Shown piece after piece: positions 33,310-45,800 of a DNA stretch of 64,000 nucleotides. The position numbers and the translations under genes were made by a program. The stretch is from Ceratorhiza oryzae-sativae (lineage: Eukaryota; Basidiomycota; Agaricomycetes; Cantharellales; Ceratobasidiaceae): NCBI GenBank assembly GCA_030998015.1, contig JARWMV010000241.1:1-64000 (forward strand). The letters are read 5' to 3'. The notes beneath the pieces were generated by a model that saw only the letters and a program-made list of their open reading frames with translations, had not been told where the DNA came from and made no database searches. Every line of letters begins with the position of its first letter. Within the stretch, counting starts at the first letter, position 1.

Positions 33310-35314
33310 ATGGACACCGCCGACATGCACATCGCCTCCTACCCCCAGCTCCAGCTCATCCAGCGCCAGCACCTCCACCGCGCCCAGCAGCAGCCCCAGC
33401 GCCCCTCGTCCCTGCTCTCCCCCGTCGCCACTGCCTGGCGCGCTGCTGCGGGCCTCGGCATCGGACCGTCCCCAGTCGGCGCTCCGGCCCACGGCACCGT
33501 CGGGACTTTTGCCGACCTCGCTGCTGCCGGCGGCCTTCCCAGCGGTATGCCCAGGGCTGCCCCACCCCTGCTTGGTGCTGACCGTTGCCCCTATGGCCCA
33601 GGCGTCTCCCTCGCCCAACGTGGCGGCAACCGGATCGACCCCCTGTTCAACCCCCAAAACACGTCCAACGTCTACATCAACGGGCTCCCCACGTTCTTCT
33701 CGACCTCTCAATTGTACGACCTCTGCGCCGAGTTTGGTGCGATCAAGAGTCTGCGCACATTTGACCGCCTGAATACGCCCGAGCCCTCGTAAGTGGTCTC
33801 GTTTGCCTGTGTATGCGCTCAGGGGCTCATGTCATTCTGCCGTGGCTAGGACGTATGGCTTTGTCTTGTGAGTCTCTCTGGATAGGTCTCTGAGAGATTA
33901 ACGCCAACTGTGGCTCAGGTTTGAAAACATCGAGTCGGCGCGCCGTTGCATTGTCGCGCTCCGTCAGTACAGCGATCTTCATCCCTCGTTCGCCAAGGTT
34001 TGTTTCGTATTGTCCCCAAATCTTGCCTGCTCACATTGTCCCAGACCCAGAAGATTCCACAAGCCTCTGCCGACGACGCCTTTGCCCAACGCATGGAGCG
34101 CCTTAGCCTCTTTGACAATGCCAGCCAGTTCCTCTCGTCCAACTCGTCCGAGTCTGTCGCTGCCCGCACTACCGAGTCGGATGGCAGCTGGAGCGCTCGT
34201 TCCGTCTCTGTCCCTAACCCCGTCCCGACGATTCGTACACCAAGCACTGGTGCGCGTGCCAAGTTTGCTGGCGCTCGTTCGTCGCCACTGGAGACGGTGC
34301 TCGAGGACCCGAGCGTGCCCCCCGAGGTCCAGGCGGATGTATTTATTCAAGGGCTCCCGTTGCACCTGCAACCCTATGTGAGTTGGACCATATACCCTTG
34401 CGAGTTGAATGCTCATCTTGCCAAAGGAACTCGAGGCATTGTTTGCTCCGCACAAGATTATGGATAGTCGCGTGTGCCAAGTCCCTGGCGTGGGTGGTCT
34501 GCCTGACAGCATCTCGGGTGTGATGCGGTAGGTCAAGACACACTTTTTGCCGGATGTATGCTCATCTGATTGCAGCCTGAGTTCGATGGCTGCCGCCCGC
34601 GAGGTCTTGAGCAAGCTTGATGGGCTGCGTTTCCCTGGCTGGTCGCAGGCTCTTCAAGTTACAGTCATTGATAGCAAAAACGTATGTCTCGCCATGTGTC
34701 CTGGGTTTCTTTTGGCTGATTTATCGCTGGACAGACGGAGGACGACAGTAGTGCGTTTGAGGTCAAGCCAAACCGCGCTCCCGGACCGGTTGGACTCGGC
34801 GTTCCATCGATTCGGAGTGCCTCGCAAGCGTTCTCGGTGCGCTCGACCCAGGCCGCTCCGGCACCGATCGGAACCATGGCTAGCATCCATGCCCCGTGAG
34901 TCGTCATTTCCTTTGGCCAACGCCTCGACTGACTAAGCACGATGATCCAGATCCCCGCCCAAGTCTAGCCCGGCCCCTGTCCCCATCTACTCGACCGAGC
35001 GCCAAACCCCGCCAGCGTCGGCACCAGCCCTGACCACCACGACGCACCATCTCGAGCCTGCATTCTCGCCCCGCTCGCCGTCGGATGGTACACTCAGCCC
35101 CGTGTCGCCCGCATTGACCTTTACGAGCACGGGTCGCACACCAACGATGATGACGATTGCCACCCCCCGTCATGAAGATGAAGGAAAGCTAGTCCATTCC
35201 CAAACCCAAGCTGGACGCAAGGAAACAGGCCTTCAGCTCAAGTTGCACGGCGAAGGTGAAGGCGAGAATGGAGCTACCGCCTTGGCCGTCGGCTTGGCCG
35301 GGATTGACGAGTAG
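33310..35314 (+). CDS. two-RRM RNA-binding protein
   Basis: Probable post-transcriptional regulator binding single-stranded RNA. The ATG at 33310 begins a Gln/Pro/Ala-rich N-terminus. RRM1 (about residues 115-195) has RNP2 NVYINGLP and RNP1 YGFVLFEN; RRM2 (about 290-375) has RNP2 VFIQGLPLHLQ and ends ALQVTVID, with a degenerate RNP1 (SGVMRLSS). The linker is Ser-rich and the C-terminus is low-complexity Pro/Ser/Thr (APSPPKSSPAPVPIYS). It ends LAVGLAGIDE at 35312. About six introns, including an 18-nt exon (33850-33867) that encodes the RNP1 strand. Architecture recalls Scw1/RBMS-type proteins; ortholog identity is not certain. Confidence 0.87.
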
Positions 35315-36901
35315 GCCGTACTCCTATACCAGGACCCCCCTTGCTATCGCGTTTTCCTCTGTCTTCCTTTCACTTCCTATCGTGTCTCGTTTCCCTGCGC
35401 TCCCTCTGGTCCCCGAGCCTTTCATTTCTATTCTCTGTCTTTATTCTTTTTATTCGGTACGACAAGACATGCCCACGCCCACGATCACCGCATGTTCAGG
35501 CGCACCTACATGTCTTACATTCTCACACGACATGTCCTTGTTCTTGTTGGTTCGCTTCTTTTTTGACTCCCCTCTTTCCGTTGTGTCCACGTGGACCTTT
35601 TTTTTTCCGCTTAATCGAGACGCCCCGGTCGTTCGATATGCGCCCATCCCATCTTTTCGCTATTTGGTTCTCTTCGGTCTGGATCGACTCTGGACTCGGT
35701 CACGGGTTTTCGGTTCGCATGTTCTTGGTATTGTATGCGTATGCGTGTGTAGCTAGCTAGCTAGGGACGAGGGCGGAGCCCGACTCTGTCTATATGCAAG
35801 TTGTATTGTTATTCATTTCGATCCTCCGAATGAATGGATCGGGTAGGATTGACCAGATGTTTAAACTCTGCTCAGGATGAGACGAGTGATTAAGAACCAC
35901 CAGCCAAAGATACGAGCACATTTTACTCATTCGGGATTATTACACAAACAAAAAATAACAGGGCTGTTGAGTATGTGGAACAACGGAAAGTTTCATAGAC
36001 CCTCTGGCGTTGACGTGAATACGTCATTCAATAGATTGTAACTATAAGTCGTTCAAGGAAAGACCCATCGAACGCGTGCGAACCGCCGGTCAATGGGGTC
36101 TCGAATTGGACGGTCCAGAACAGGAGTCAGAGTATCCGCTTTGGAAACGGCAGGAATACCTGATTTGGCAGCCTTCGCTGCTTAGGGTGATGTACACCGA
36201 CTGCATGACGGGGTGGTTGGAGTCCAAGCGGATCGGCATCTGCCGTGGGATTTGGTAGCTCTTCACAGAATATGTTCCACGCCGTTCGCTAACCTGATCC
36301 CCGTGTAACACTCAGAAACGTCCCGGCCCGTGATATGTACGTGCGACCGTAGATAGACGCCCCCCCTATTGCTAATGTTCAGGGTCAACACGTGCGAACT
36401 CACGTTTTCGTTCTCATTTAGGGCGTTAGATTCGTGTTTCTTGTGTGCTCGACTTTCCTTCTATACCGCAGAAACTCCGATGTGTTACGTTAAGGCGCCT
36501 AAAAAGGCTCTGGAGACATGATTTCCACCACACCTAATCACACACGAGGATATGGCATGGGCTCGGAGTGTGAACGCTGAGCTAGACCAGGCATATATTA
36601 CACAGCTTGTTGTCAATTAAAACACGCCCTCCGCCATAGTAAAAAAGGATCTGGTTCTCAGAGAGAGGTCGAGCACTCCCCTACAGACGTCGAGCTTGTG
36701 TACACCAAGCTTGCCACGTGAACAGCGACCCACGGCTGTGATTCGGCGGCCTGGTAGAAAGTCGATTTCAACTGCTGATTGTTCGTGCTTTCTGCATAGA
36801 GACAAACCCCATCATTCGTATGTACTATTATCCTCGAATTACGGTATGAAAGCAAAGATACTTCTCTCGTAGAATTTGGTGTTTCTCTTGAGGTTGCAGG
36901 C
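35315..36901. other. 3' flank and promoter spacer
   Basis: 35315-35780 is pyrimidine-rich and likely 3' UTR of the RRM gene, ending in a TAGC run (35751-35764). A 60-codon frame at 36076-36258 (EYPLWKRQEYLIWQP) has no recognisable family and may be an exon remnant. 36600-36901 is upstream of the TPR-CHAT gene. Confidence 0.4.
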
Positions 36902-39900
36902 ATGGGAGATAACAGCATCCCCGATCCAATGGAGGAAAAAACAACTATAGCTGTGCTAGAAGCAGAGCTACAACGGACTCCAGAGGGTGACAGCGATAGA
37001 GCATTTATCCACTATCGGCTTTGGGAAGCCTACATTGGCAGATTCCGGCAACTAGGCGGCATCGCCGACATCGACAAATCGATCACACATGCGCTTGGCG
37101 CTTTGAATCTTATACCTGAAGGGCACGATTATAGGTCTCGCATGCTGATCAACCTAGGAAACTCTTATTCGGCCCGGTTTCAGAGCTTCGGCAAGCTTGA
37201 AGACATAGACCAAGCAATCGATTACCACCGTCAGGCTGCCGCGGTCGTGCTCGAATCGCAGCCGGAAAACTGGAATTATTTATGCAGCCTTGCCGAGTCC
37301 TACATGCTTCGTTTTGGCCAGACGAGTCAGATTCATGACATCAACCAAGAGCTCTACTATAGGAGCGTAGGAATGGCCCTCATTCCCAAAGGCCACCCCA
37401 ATAGGTTAATGTGGATCAACAAGCTAGGTAACGCATACAGGCGCAGATTCGATCGCCTTGGCAAGCTAGCGGATATAGACGAAGCCATACGTTACCATAC
37501 CGAAGCCGTTCACGTTGATCCTCAACTGCTTGGCAACCTTGCGCACTCCCACAAGAGGCGCTTTGAACATGTACTTGAACCCCAAGACATCAGCCTAGCT
37601 ATCCAATATTTGCATCAGTCGCTTGCCTCCCTACCCGAGAGCGACACAGAAGAGCAAGCAGCGCGTTTAGGTCGACTTGGCGTCTCATACGAAACGCGAT
37701 TCAATCATACAGGAGATTTAGGGGACATTGGTAGCGCCATCAAGTATCAAGAGCAATCTCTAGAACTTGTTTCCGATGAACACCCGTTTAAACCTGTCCT
37801 CCTAAGCTACCTTGCAAGCTCATACAACAGTCGTGCCAATCGATTTGGCGATTTTTCAGACATCGATAAAGCTATTGGGTATCTTGAAAAGGCGCTGTCT
37901 CTAGCTTCTAGGCTGTCGGGTGAAAATATGGACTACCTGAATAGCCTAGGATGCTCATATCTAAAGCGGTTCGGTCACTCTGGGCAGAGAGCAGATATCG
38001 ACCAAGCGATCAAGTTTCAAACACAGGCCACCTCCATTGCCCCCGACCATTGTCCAGACAAGCCTTCCTGGCTCAGCAATTTAGGGACTGCTTATCAATT
38101 ACGATTCAAACATTTTGGTGAATCGGCGGATATTGAAGCAGCCATCGAAAAGGCACATCAATCGGCAGATCTCACTCCCGACCAGCATCCTACAATGCCT
38201 GCTCTTCTGGACAATCTCGGCGCTTCTTACCGAGTGCGCTTTGAGAGTTATGGTGCAATGGAAGATATCAATCGGGCGATTGAGTTTCAAACTCGAGCTA
38301 CCTCAGCTGCCCGAGATAGACCTGTGTCACCCGGAAATCTAGGGGTTTCTTACTTATCCCGGTTTGACCGTTTGGGCCAGCTTGAAGATATCGATAGGGC
38401 AATTGAGCTACAACTCAAGGGGCTGTCCTTTCTTTTAGGCGGAATGCTATCGAAATCAAACGCTTTCAACACGCTCGGTTGCTCATTTCAGAGAAGGTTT
38501 GAACGTCTAGGTGAACTCAAAGATATTTGCAATGCAGTTGACTACCAGCGCCGGGCGATTGATGCAGCTCCCGACGAGCATATAAATGGGTCAGAGCTGA
38601 TGAGCAATCTTGGGTGCTCGTATCTTCAAAAGTTCATACACCTTGGCCTCTTAGACGATATAGACCAGGCAATCGACTGCCACCGCCGAGCAGTACAACT
38701 TGCTCCAAATGGGCATGCGGAGAGACCTGCGCGGCTCAATAATCTGGGAAACTCTCATCAGAGCTATTTTGAACATCTTCACGATATCGGGGAACTCGAC
38801 AAGGCGATCGAATGCCACTCCGAGGCCGCAATGCTGACCCCAAACACACACATGCTCAAGCCCGCTAGATTAGGCAATCTTGGAAAGTCATATTTGCTTC
38901 GCTATGACCATCTGGGGATGGATGAAGATATTAAAAATGCAATACACTGTAATAAACAAGCGCTCCAGATCACACCTGATGGTCATGCGGACAGGTTGAG
39001 GTGGCTTACCAACCTTGCCAATGCACATGCCACATTATTTATGAAAACCGGTTCGTCTGATGCACTGACTGAATCGATGAACTATTACCGTATGGCTGCA
39101 AATTCGACTAGTGGATCTCCATTCTCACGGCTCAAATCTTGTCGTAGATGGGCACAACTAGCTTCTCAGTTTCACAAATCTTCCTCCTTGGAGGCATATC
39201 GTCTAGCAATGGGGCTTGTACCTCAAGTCGTTTGGCTTGGCGCCCCTGCCCATCGCCGATACGAGATACTAGAGTCCATCGGTGGTTTATCCTCAGAGGC
39301 CGCTGCAACTGCAATCGAATTGAAAGAATATAGTCTCGCACTAGAGTGGCTAGAGGAAGGGCGCTCTGTTGTATGGAGCCAAACTATGCAGCTTCGGACA
39401 TTGTTTGATGATCTTGCTGCAATCGATAGTTCTCTTGCCAACAGGTTGAAGCAGATTTCGCAAGAGCTTGATCATCTAGCCCGCCCTGGAATCGTGAATG
39501 AGGCTTCAATGTCAATGCAAATTTCATCAGAGCAAATGGCGCAACAACACCGAAGTCTAGCCATGGAGTGGGAAAGACTGATAGAAGAGGCGCGGAAAAT
39601 AAATGGATTTGGCAATTTTATGAAGCCCAAAACAGTCGAGGAACTAGTCCCTGCAACAATTTCACGAACTGTTGTTGTTGTAAATGTGCACAAAACTCGC
39701 TGTGATGCCTTGGTTTTGCCGGTTAATTCATCCAAGCTGGACCACGTCCCCCTAGTCTCCTTCTCATACCAGAAGTGCAGGCATCTAAAATCTATGCTCG
39801 ACAGCTCACTAAAAGAAGCCGATGTACCTACCCGAAACAATCGACAGCCGGTCTTTAGACCACCTAAGGACAGAGCCCATTTTCAAGAGATATTGTTAGC

Positions 39901-40790
39901 CCTTTGGACCGACGTAGCCGAGCCCGTTCTATCTCGACTTGGGTACCTTGTGAGTATATATCGTTAATAGGCTGTTCATGTAGTAATACTATCACCCGTA
40001 GAATTTGCCGCCCCAGGACAGTCTGCCACACGTTGTGTGGTGTCCCACTGGGCCACTGGTGTTTCTCCCTCTGCATGCTGCCGGCTGTTATGGAGAACCG
40101 GGCTTGCGAGCATTTGATTGCGTTATATCATCATACACCCCTTCAATAAGTGCCATAGCAGGGTATTCACAAACGATGTTATCGGGCAAGCCTGATGGGA
40201 TCTTAGCTGTCGGCCAGTCAGCAACAGTTGGCTCCACGCCTTTACCCGAAACAAAAACTGAGCTTGATCATATTCAAACCCTGGCAAACGGACTCAGGTT
40301 CAAGCGACTCGATGGTATAAATGCAACACCTTCAGCAGTGCTCAATGCAATGGAAGATCATAACTGGGTACATTTTGCTTGTCATGCATCACAGGACATA
40401 TCTGATCCAATTGAAAGCGGCTTCCATCTCCACGATGGCATATTGAGTATATCTAAAATAATTTACAAAGCTCACAAATCTGCCAGCTTTGCATTTTTGT
40501 CTGCATGTCAGACAGCTACAGGAGATTCCAGGCTGCCAGACGAAGCTATTCATTTGGCAGCCGGAATGATTATCGCTGGGTATCCCAGTGTAGTTGCGAC
40601 AATGTGGTCGATTAAGGATGAGGATGCGCCTCTCGTTACCAAGACGCTCTACGAATCCATGCTTTCAGGACCAAATCCTGGCTCCCACAAAGCTGCTCTG
40701 GCGCTCCACGCTGCTGCATGGCGTCTTCGATCCAAGGTTGGGATCCAAAAATTTGAAAGATGGGTTCCTTACATTCATATGGGGTATTGA
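36902..40790 (+). CDS. TPR-CHAT protein (caspase-fold protease with TPR-like repeats)
   Basis: Predicted cysteine protease of the CHAT group (clan CD, with separase and caspases) fused to a repeat sensor. Two exons, 36902-39949 and 40002-40790, join in phase (intron GTGAGT...CCGTAG) to 1278 residues. Residues 40-745 hold 16 repeats of about 45-55 residues with a core like NLGxSYxxRFxxxGxxxDIDxAI (RFQSFGKLEDIDQAI, RFDRLGKLADIDEAI). A helical linker follows (ALEWLEEGRSVVWSQTMQLR). The CHAT domain has LPLHAAG, catalytic His in NWVHFACHA (His about 1144), SFAFLSACQTATG (catalytic Cys about 1185), GYPSVVATMWSIKDEDAP and WVPYIHMGY at the end. Both catalytic residues are present. Fungal TPR-CHAT proteins are often annotated as TPR proteins; the cell-death role is known for relatives and only inferred here. 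Confidence 0.93.
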
Positions 40791-42561
40791 GGACTCCGTG
40801 TTACGACCATTTGCGGATGTGTTCAACTGTTATCCCTCGATATGTGAGATTGCTGAATATATGTACCCACTTTTGGATCCTATGAATGTATTTTATTGAA
40901 ATCTGGACAGTAGGATACAGGATACACTGTTGACCCAACCGCTATGGAAATTTTGCAGTTCACATGTCGACATTGAGAAAACCGCAGCCAAATTGTAGTA
41001 TTTTTTCGCTTACTAGCTTCGGATTCTTAAATCCGCACTCTGAAGCTACGGATATATTCTGACACCTCCGGATTTTTCACTCCTGAACATATGTTTGAGG
41101 CTGCAACTACCTTGAGACATAGTTAGGAGATTGTCTGAGAATCGATTCTTTTCCGACCATTTGTGTATTCTTGCCCTCGATCTTGTCGAACAATGCATCT
41201 GAAACGTATCAACGTCAAGTGAACAGAATATTTCGATGATACGGATGGAGTGGATAGCCCATGGATTCATACGGCTTTTCACAAGCGAGATTCCTGTTGA
41301 ATTTACAATCATATGCGTGTATGTATGCGCATATTTGTTTCTGTTTCGTATCCCCCCTCCCTGATATCATGCGCGAGTTCGCGGGAACCCCCTTTCTTCT
41401 TCCTTAGTTCTCTACCTTCGTAGTTGAGCTAAGGTATCGTATTTTCTTTCTTTTCTCATGTATTCTATTCACACTGTACTCTGTAGTACGATTTGTATCT
41501 TAGGTACAGTATATACACTAGTTCTCTACCTTCGTAGTTGAGCTAAGTACGATTTGTATCTTAGCCACGAATTACCTCCCTGCGTGAGAATTCCGAGGGG
41601 CGGTAGATCTCATTGATCGGGGCCCAAGTTACTTGGTCAAGATTCTATGATTCGGGCCCCGTTGCTGGCGAACGAAGGTAGTATTCGTTACCTGAACCAC
41701 GTTTCCAGCTTCCATGGGACGATCGACTTTAGGTTTGATTGATTGGTGATGGGGCAGGATGGCCGTAGGACGACGGGTACAGACGCGGGCGCAGACAGGC
41801 TGATGAATCTACAAGCAAATCGGAAAGCCCCTTCTAAACTCATGGCCATGTATGGCCAGTTTTAGCTGATGGTGGAGTTGCGGTAAACCGGTGGTGGCAC
41901 AAAGTTGGTATCATTATTATTACCACTATATTTTAAGACGTTCCTAGGTGCTCTCGCCGTGGGGCGCAGATCAGTACTGAAGAATCGTAAGAGATACCCG
42001 AGCACGAATCATTAGAGTGGGCTGTATGCCTACCGCTGAGGCACATTAGCGTGCCCATTTCTTCCCAAGACGCCTACACTACCGTGTGCTGTCTGAAAGT
42101 GAAAGTGGTTTTGTGAATATATCGGGACCCACCAGCATTTACTACCCGATATGTACGGGTTATATAACAAAACAGAGAACCGTAGCTCAGTTCGTTAGCA
42201 GAGATGTACCCCAATGGCTCAAGTAGGCTGTTTTCCCGTTGTTTTCCCGCCACATGAAATGATCGCTAGGGCTAATTCATAGTTTAATCGAGGATATTTT
42301 CAGTTGAATAGGAATCTAAAGCGCTAAGATCGTACAAAAAGAGTTCATACGTACGGCAGTAGCCTATTCCTCACAGGATCATCTGGCAGGACAAGTCTCC
42401 GTACGCACCCGGAGACGGGCATGTAATAGGGCCAGGAGCCTATTCAGGCCCGCTTGTGAGCATAGCCGATGCAGCCATTAGGAGCACGCCAATCAATTGA
42501 CTTGATCAGAAAGCTGGCTTTTGATACTGGCTTAAAAGTCGCTGCCGCCATCACTTCGTTG
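40791..42561. other. intergenic left flank of the copia element
   Basis: No exon chain. Contains a local duplication at 41405-41564. The sequence immediately left of 42562 was continuous with 48543 before the copia insertion and was promoter DNA of the gene starting at 48555. Confidence 0.5.
41405..41564. repeat. direct duplication, two words repeated
   Basis: A 29-nt word starting TAGTTCTCTACCTTCGTAG occurs at 41405-41433 and 41519-41547; a second word AGTACGATTTGTATCTTAG occurs at 41485-41503 and 41546-41564. The two words are joined in the second copy but spaced in the first, which suggests duplication followed by a deletion. Confidence 0.85.
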
Positions 42562-42566
42562 TGCCC
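42562..42566. repeat. target-site duplication, left
   Basis: TGCCC, matched by TGCCC at 48538-48542 across the copia element. Confidence 0.95.
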
Positions 42567-42846
42567 TGTTGAACGATTCCGTGCATATATCGAGCATATA
42601 TCGATATTTTACCTTTCCTTTGTCTCGCGTCCGACATTATGTGTTTTATCTCCGTTTGTACTTTCTTTCTCTCGTATACACGCCGATGTACCGCCTGGAT
42701 TTATCCGTTGTATTCTATATAAACGAATGTACAAGTCGCTCGATCGACAGCGACGTTCTCCCCACTCATCTCTAGCGGGCTCAATCCGCTTCGTCTCACT
42801 GCGCTAAGTCATACATTGGAGCGCATTTACTCACTGCGCTTCAACA
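42567..42846 (+). repeat. 5' LTR of copia element
   Basis: 280 bp, TGTTGAACG...CTTCAACA. By eye it is identical to 48258-48537. TATATAA lies about 150 bp from its start. It provides the element's promoter. Confidence 0.96.
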
Positions 42847-42862
42847 GGTTATGAGCCCCGCT
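42847..42862 (+). promoter_or_regulatory. primer-binding site, initiator tRNA-Met anticodon-arm type
   Basis: GGTTATGAGCCCCGC abuts the 5' LTR. Its complement reads GGGGCTCATAACC, which is the anticodon-arm sequence of initiator tRNA-Met (CAU anticodon in CUCAUAA) rather than a tRNA 3' end. That is the half-tRNA priming known for Drosophila copia. Confidence 0.7.
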
Positions 42863-42871
42863 CGTTATTGA

Positions 42872-45800
42872 GCTCACCGGTTGCCCACCCTGTCGAATCC
42901 TCAGTTATCTACGCCTGCTCAATCGCCGCGTCTATCACCTCACTCGTCGCCAACTTCATCGGATCGCCAAGTACAAGATTTCCTCAACGCTACGGGCGTT
43001 ACAGACGAATTCGCCGACTTCACACTCAATCCAGCGCCCTTCGACGTTGCGCTACCGCCATCGCCCTCAAACGCGTCCACCCTCGATACTGTCGAACGCG
43101 ATCTCCACGATCAGCTTTACTCGTTACAACTCGGCACCACAGAATACCAATTCACTAGCGATCAACTCAGCCTATACGAAGCACTACTAGGGGCGCATAC
43201 ACAGACAGGCGTCGAACGTCTATCTCTTGACGACTGCCTATACCTATTGTCGTTTGCCCAGATCGGCTTACCGTCGCCCACCGAACCCATCGCCCCCGCG
43301 CTACCTATCGCGCCTGCTCCTTCATCTACTGTCACTGCCGCTGCCGCTACTGCTCAGCCTGCTACTATGGCGTCATCATCCAAAGGCACGCCCAACGCCC
43401 CCATGCTAGTCATCGCCGACAAGAACTATGCGATTGCCAAGCTCCAAGGCCAGGACGACTATCAAGTCTGGCGCATACAAATGCAAGATATGTTTCAAGA
43501 AGTCGATGTATGGGACATTGTCAGCGGCTCTACCCCTCGACCTAGCGATCCGAACGACCAACCTGCTTGGGACAAAAAGAACACTACCGCACTAGGTGCT
43601 TTACGTCGCCGTGTTGACACCGGCCCTATGATCCATGTCGCCTGCGAAACCTCTGTTGCCAACGCTTGGGCCATACTCAGGAACCAATACCAGTCCCTAG
43701 GCGTCGCTGCAATGACTATGCTCCGAAACCACTTTACTTCGCTACGCATGAACGAAGGGGACAACTTAGAGGTGCATATAAAGGAGTTACGCAAGATATT
43801 TAATGATCTCAACATTGCGCTCCTCGCCGAATCATCGGATCAACTCAAAGAAATCGAATTCGTTCGGCAACTCTTAGTCTCGCTGCCTGAATCCTGGCAG
43901 GTACTCGTCTCAGTCATCCCTCAACGCCCTGAATCTGGCGATACCGACGGTTCCAAGCTATCTATCAACATTCAATCCTGTCTACTCGCCGAATATCATC
44001 GCCGAAAGTCAGTCGCCAGCGAAAAATCTTTCTTCGCGCGTAATCGCCAAGTCCCCGGGAATCGCCAAGGCACCCCAAATCGCCATGTTTCCGCCGTAAT
44101 CGAGATTATATGCCATAATTGTGGCATCCCCGGTCACAAGAAGGCCGACTGCCGTAAACCCGGGGGAGGAGGACATAGAGGCAGACATACCACGAACAGT
44201 CGCCGAGGATCTAGCCGAGGCTGTGGTACTGGGCGCGCTAATACTGGCGGACGCAACAATCGCTGCGACAACGCGCATAACAATGGCAACAACGGCGATA
44301 ACGGCCAGCGTCGCAACGGCCAAGATAACGGCAACAATGGCGAGCGCGCAAATTTTATATCATCTTCAGACTTTGCCTACGCTTTTCGTTTCACACGCGC
44401 TACTACGACGCATACACCCAGCTCGAACCAACGATCTTCTCGCGCGCTGATTACCCAAGAACTCCTTACTACTCCGAATCCACCTGCATTCGAAGATCTA
44501 CCGACGTGCATTCAGCGATATTTTGCCGAAAACTTCAAACATTTCTCCTTCTCTTTTCAGAACAACACCCAATTCGGCATCGGTCTAGACGATGCCTGGA
44601 TCATCGACTCCAGCGCATCCTGCCACGTTACCAACCGGCGCGAGCATTTAACCAATTTTATTCCGATGTCATTGACAATCCAGGGCGTCGGCGGCACAGC
44701 CACCATCTCGGGTTTCGGCGAAATCACTTTGCACACGTACGCGCGCGTGCCTCGGGTCATTAACAACAAGCCTCAGTACGGATCACCTGACGGCCGCATA
44801 TACTTTACAAACGTTGCCCTCGTCGAAAACTCGCCGGTCAACCTTTTATCCCTATCCTCTTGGACCGACGAATATCCTCGTCACTCTGCTCACGTGACCC
44901 GCGACACAATCGCTTTCTTCGACGAAATCAGCCCCAACAATCAATGGCTCTTCGCGCTAGCCAAGAAGATTGGTGAACGCCGAACCGGAAACTCCTGGTA
45001 CCTCATGGCTACTACAGACCCGTGTCAACACGCATACATTGCGTGCCCTCTACGCGATTGGCACATAATACTCGCGCATACAGACCCGCGAAACATCATT
45101 CGCCTCAAGAACAGCAACCTCGCTCGCAGTCTCGAAATTGCTAAATCAGTCCCGCTCGACCCAAATTTCGATTGCCTAGGGTGTGTACAAGGCAAATCTC
45201 ACGCGCGTCCTTTCGGTACTATCGCCATCGAAACCCCTCGCAAGATCGCCGATCTCATTTACTCGGATGTCTGGGGCCCGGCATCGATAAACTCGATCCA
45301 AGGTAACCGCTACTACATAGTATTCGTCAACGCAGCCACCCGATTTACGTTTGTCAACTTCATGCGCGACAAAAGCGAAGCCGTCGATCGCTACATCGCG
45401 CTCGCGAATTTCATTCGCACTCAGAAAGGCCGCGAAATCAAGCGCATACATTTCGATAACGGCAAAGAGCTCATCAACCGCCGCTTACGCGAGTTCTGCG
45501 ACAAAACCGGGACTGAAATTACTACCACAGCGCCCTATTCGTCCGCACAAAACGGTCCCACCGAACGCGCCCATCGTACCTTAGCTGAACGCTCTTGCGC
45601 CATGATACATGGTCATTCGAATACTCGCGGAAAACTCTTTCTTTGGCAAGAAGCAGTTGCCTACGCAAACCTTATAGGCAACAATATGCCACACAAAATC
45701 CGAGGAGAATGGCACATCCCCCAAATCAAAATGTTCAACAAGCCTATCAACATGTCGTACTTTCAACTGTTCGGCACAACATGCCACGTCCTCATTCAAA

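Noticed and set aside
32643..33711. Long minus-strand frames (229 and 164 codons) over CSN5 and the RRM gene
   Set aside because: GC-rich antisense shadows of well-supported plus-strand genes; Pro/Ala/Gly/Arg-rich without motifs.
31534..35314. CSN5 and the RRM gene as one transcript
   Set aside because: Only 160 bp apart, but each has its own start and stop and a complete family architecture.
42178..42250. tRNA-like words (CCGTAGCTCAGTTCGTTAGCAG)
   Set aside because: Resembles a D-arm, but no matching acceptor stem, anticodon arm or T-arm (GGTTCGA) at the right spacing.
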